Below are positions 62,305-64,000 of a stretch of DNA of 64,000 nucleotides, piece after piece. This DNA comes from Petunia secreta. Taxonomy: Eukaryota > Streptophyta > Magnoliopsida > Solanales > Solanaceae. The DNA is taken from assembly GCA_029990175.1 (NCBI GenBank), contig JARKIP010000035.1, positions 36,532,001 through 36,596,000 of the forward strand, given 5' to 3'. Made by a program: the position numbers and the translations under genes. Each line of letters starts with the position of its first letter. Within the stretch, counting starts at the first letter, position 1. The notes below the pieces were generated by a model. That model searched no databases. It saw nothing but the letters and a program-made list of their open reading frames with translations, and was not told the DNA's origin.

Positions 62305-63132
62305 TGATAAGGCCCAAACCCCCTCAAGACCCTTCACTCGGAGTCAAGCCAAGTTGATCCAAGACACCCATCTTCATTTGATATGGAAGGGTATGGAAGA
62401 AGGCTCCAAGACCAACTTGAAGACTATACTTTGGTGTGCCATGGATGGAGAACCTTCTAGTACACTTGTCGAGGCATCCGGAGCACTTTTGGAAGCAACT
62501 CAAGAGGCCACAGCACTAGGCGGACCGCCTACTCAACTAGGCCGGCCGCCTAGTTTTTGCTCACTCTCTGGATCTCACCAGGCGGACCGCCTCTGTGAGA
62601 GTTCCAAGCCAGGCGGACCGCCCACTCCTTCAGCATAGTGAAAAGAGGCGGGGCGCCTAGTTAGAGTAGGCTGGGCGCCTACTTTGTGAAGGGTTGCGGG
62701 ATTCCTAGTTTATTTGCTATGTTTTGGACAACTATAGCCCTATGAGGCCCTTATTGTTTTAACCCACTTTGGGGGTATTTTTGAGCTTTCATTACATGTA
62801 AGTGAAGTCTATAAATACTTCACAAACCTATTCAAACCTTAGTCTACCTTGAATTATATGAATGATGAAAAGAAACTATCTCTTGTTTGGAGAATCCTTT
62901 GCCTTGGTTGCTTGAATTCACTAGTGGAATCTAGTTGAGTCTTGAACCGAAAACCCGATCATTCTATTTGCGAGCCCCAAGTGTGGCTCGAGGGTAGTTG
63001 CATAGTGTAGGTCCTCCTTGACACCGGTACGAGGGTATTATGGAACGAGTTCTCCATAGTTACTTCGTAGGGAGTTCGAGTAGTGTCTCGCTCTTTATCT
63101 TTATTTCCGCGTTTCGTTTTTGATTCTTATCA
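62305..63132 (+). repeat. TE18 5' LTR (828 bp)
   Basis: It starts TGATAAGGCCC (one change from TGATAAGACCC) and ends TCTTATCA. It encodes RPFTRSQAKLIQDTHLHL near its start. The array is at about 62518-62683. Confidence 0.92.
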
Positions 63133-64000
63133 TCTTGGTATCAGAGCAAGGCTCGGATTTTGTTTCTACAAACCCCCGACCCTTGATTCTTCGTGCCTAG
63201 GTTGGTTTCTATCTTAGGTTCTTATTTGTTGTTGAAGAAAAAGAAGAAAACACAAAAAAATAGAAAAGGGTTGAAAAACACAAAAATTTGATCATAGAAT
63301 CTTGGTTTGTTGGACCCATTGCTTGATTGATATTGGGTTTTGTTCCTTGTTGGAAACCCGTTCTTTTGGTACCCTGAGCGTCGAATTTGAAGTAGAAACA
63401 CAAGGATTGAAAATTTGAAACCCTTGAAGAACTTGAAAATTAGAAACCCTAGCTATGAACATGGTGGAATGTTGAACTTTGATTGGGGTTTGATAAAATT
63501 GATTGGGGTTTGATCTCTGTGCTTGAAACAACATTGGGGTACCTTTGATTTGCCAAAACAACGTGTGGATTGATGAATTTTTGGGTGCAAAACCAAGAAA
63601 ATCGTGTTTGAACTGTGCTGAAACTTGCAGTAGGCGGAGCGCCTAGGAAAATGGGCGGACCGCCTGAATTTTTTGTGCTCTCTGGACTTTACAGAGGTGG
63701 ACCGCCTACTCAGAGTAGGCTGACCGCCTACTCCCCACTGCAGACACTGGGCGGACCACCTAGTCCAAACAGGTGGGGCGCCTACTTCCTGGAGAGTTGG
63801 GAATCGGGTAGTTTCTTCTAGGTTCGCTTGTTTTGTTGTTTGCATTGCTTCTAATTAGTATTATTAGAGTATAATCCTACTCGATTAGTACTAATTACTT
63901 CAAGCTACTAGGATCATCGTGCCTTAGAACGGAGACTAGAACTCAAAGAAGATCCGTAGTGCCTTTTGACTCAAGTCCTCACTCAAAGTGCTTAGCGTTC
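63133..64000 (+). other. TE18 leader with PBS and palindrome array
   Basis: The PBS is at 63136-63147. The array at about 63633-63785 has the same units as TE1 696-852. The leader runs off the end before the gag start. No gene. Confidence 0.82.

Larger units (their letters stand above)
62305..64000 (+). mobile_element. TE18: alpha element, 5' LTR and leader, runs off the window
   Basis: LTR, PBS and leader of the alpha type, very close to TE8 and TE1. Gag would start beyond the window edge. Confidence 0.92.

Overview
This window is plant nuclear DNA made entirely of nested LTR retrotransposons of the Ty3/gypsy (Metaviridae, chromovirus) type. I find no host gene, rRNA, tRNA or CRISPR. The evidence is gag-pol polyproteins in the order gag-protease-RT-RNase H-integrase, 12-base primer-binding sites TGGTATCAGAGC (complement of the plant initiator tRNA-Met 3' end), polypurine tracts beside TG...CA LTRs, and 5-bp target-site duplications (TSDs). 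From memory of the family, the RT/integrase wording and a pol frame running into the 3' LTR fit the CRM (centromeric) clade, so a centromeric or pericentromeric origin is plausible but unproven. The host is probably an angiosperm with a large genome; I cannot name the species.

Layout, left to right: TE1 (+, 1-6954, autonomous type, broken) sits in a delta-family LTR (6955-7640), itself in TE3 (-, 7641-11248, non-autonomous), itself in TE4 (+, 11249-12058 and 19719-20937, non-autonomous). TE4 also holds TE5 (-, 12059-19718, full-length with one stop codon). TE4 lies in TE6 (+, beta-type protease/RT, 20938-22259), which is also cut by TE7 (-, 22260-24113, non-autonomous). TE7 is cut by TE8 (+, alpha LTR and leader, 24114-25540 and 50835-50954). 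TE8 holds the large nest TE9 (+, 25541-50834, non-autonomous beta). TE9 contains TE10 (-, 25803-38351, autonomous beta), with TE11 (+, 26626-31545, non-autonomous epsilon) inside it, and TE12 (+, 39929-47741, intact autonomous alpha). To the right are a truncated alpha LTR (TE13, 50955-51501), a delta pol end (TE14, 51502-54377), an inverted delta gag (TE15, 54378-55372), a non-autonomous gamma element (TE16, 55373-62304) holding a delta solo LTR (TE17), and the start of another alpha element (TE18, 62305 to the end).

How the parts fit together: autonomous copies (TE12, TE10, TE5, TE14) encode the whole replication machinery. Most non-autonomous copies share LTR ends with an autonomous family (TE9 with TE10; TE16 and TE7 with TE5; TE4 with the alpha group). 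They have lost RT, RNase H and most of integrase, and carry instead a shared acidic ORF with YDTPP, GGPMCC and an 84-residue WC...IDTWLYHKS module that I do not recognise. LTR pairs of TE10, TE11 and TE12 look identical and those of TE9 differ by about 1 bp, so autonomous and enzyme-less copies alike moved recently; this suggests mobilisation in trans.

Three further signals deserve attention. GC-rich palindrome arrays (AGGCGGACCGCCT-like, or GCGATCGC in the beta family) occur both in the leader between PBS and gag and in U3, so each genomic RNA would carry them near both ends. A branch-point, polypyrimidine and TGTAG|GTACA-ATG signal lies just before gag in most families. An LTR-encoded TRSQAK tail is present on autonomous integrases and absent or cut off by a stop in the non-autonomous LTRs.
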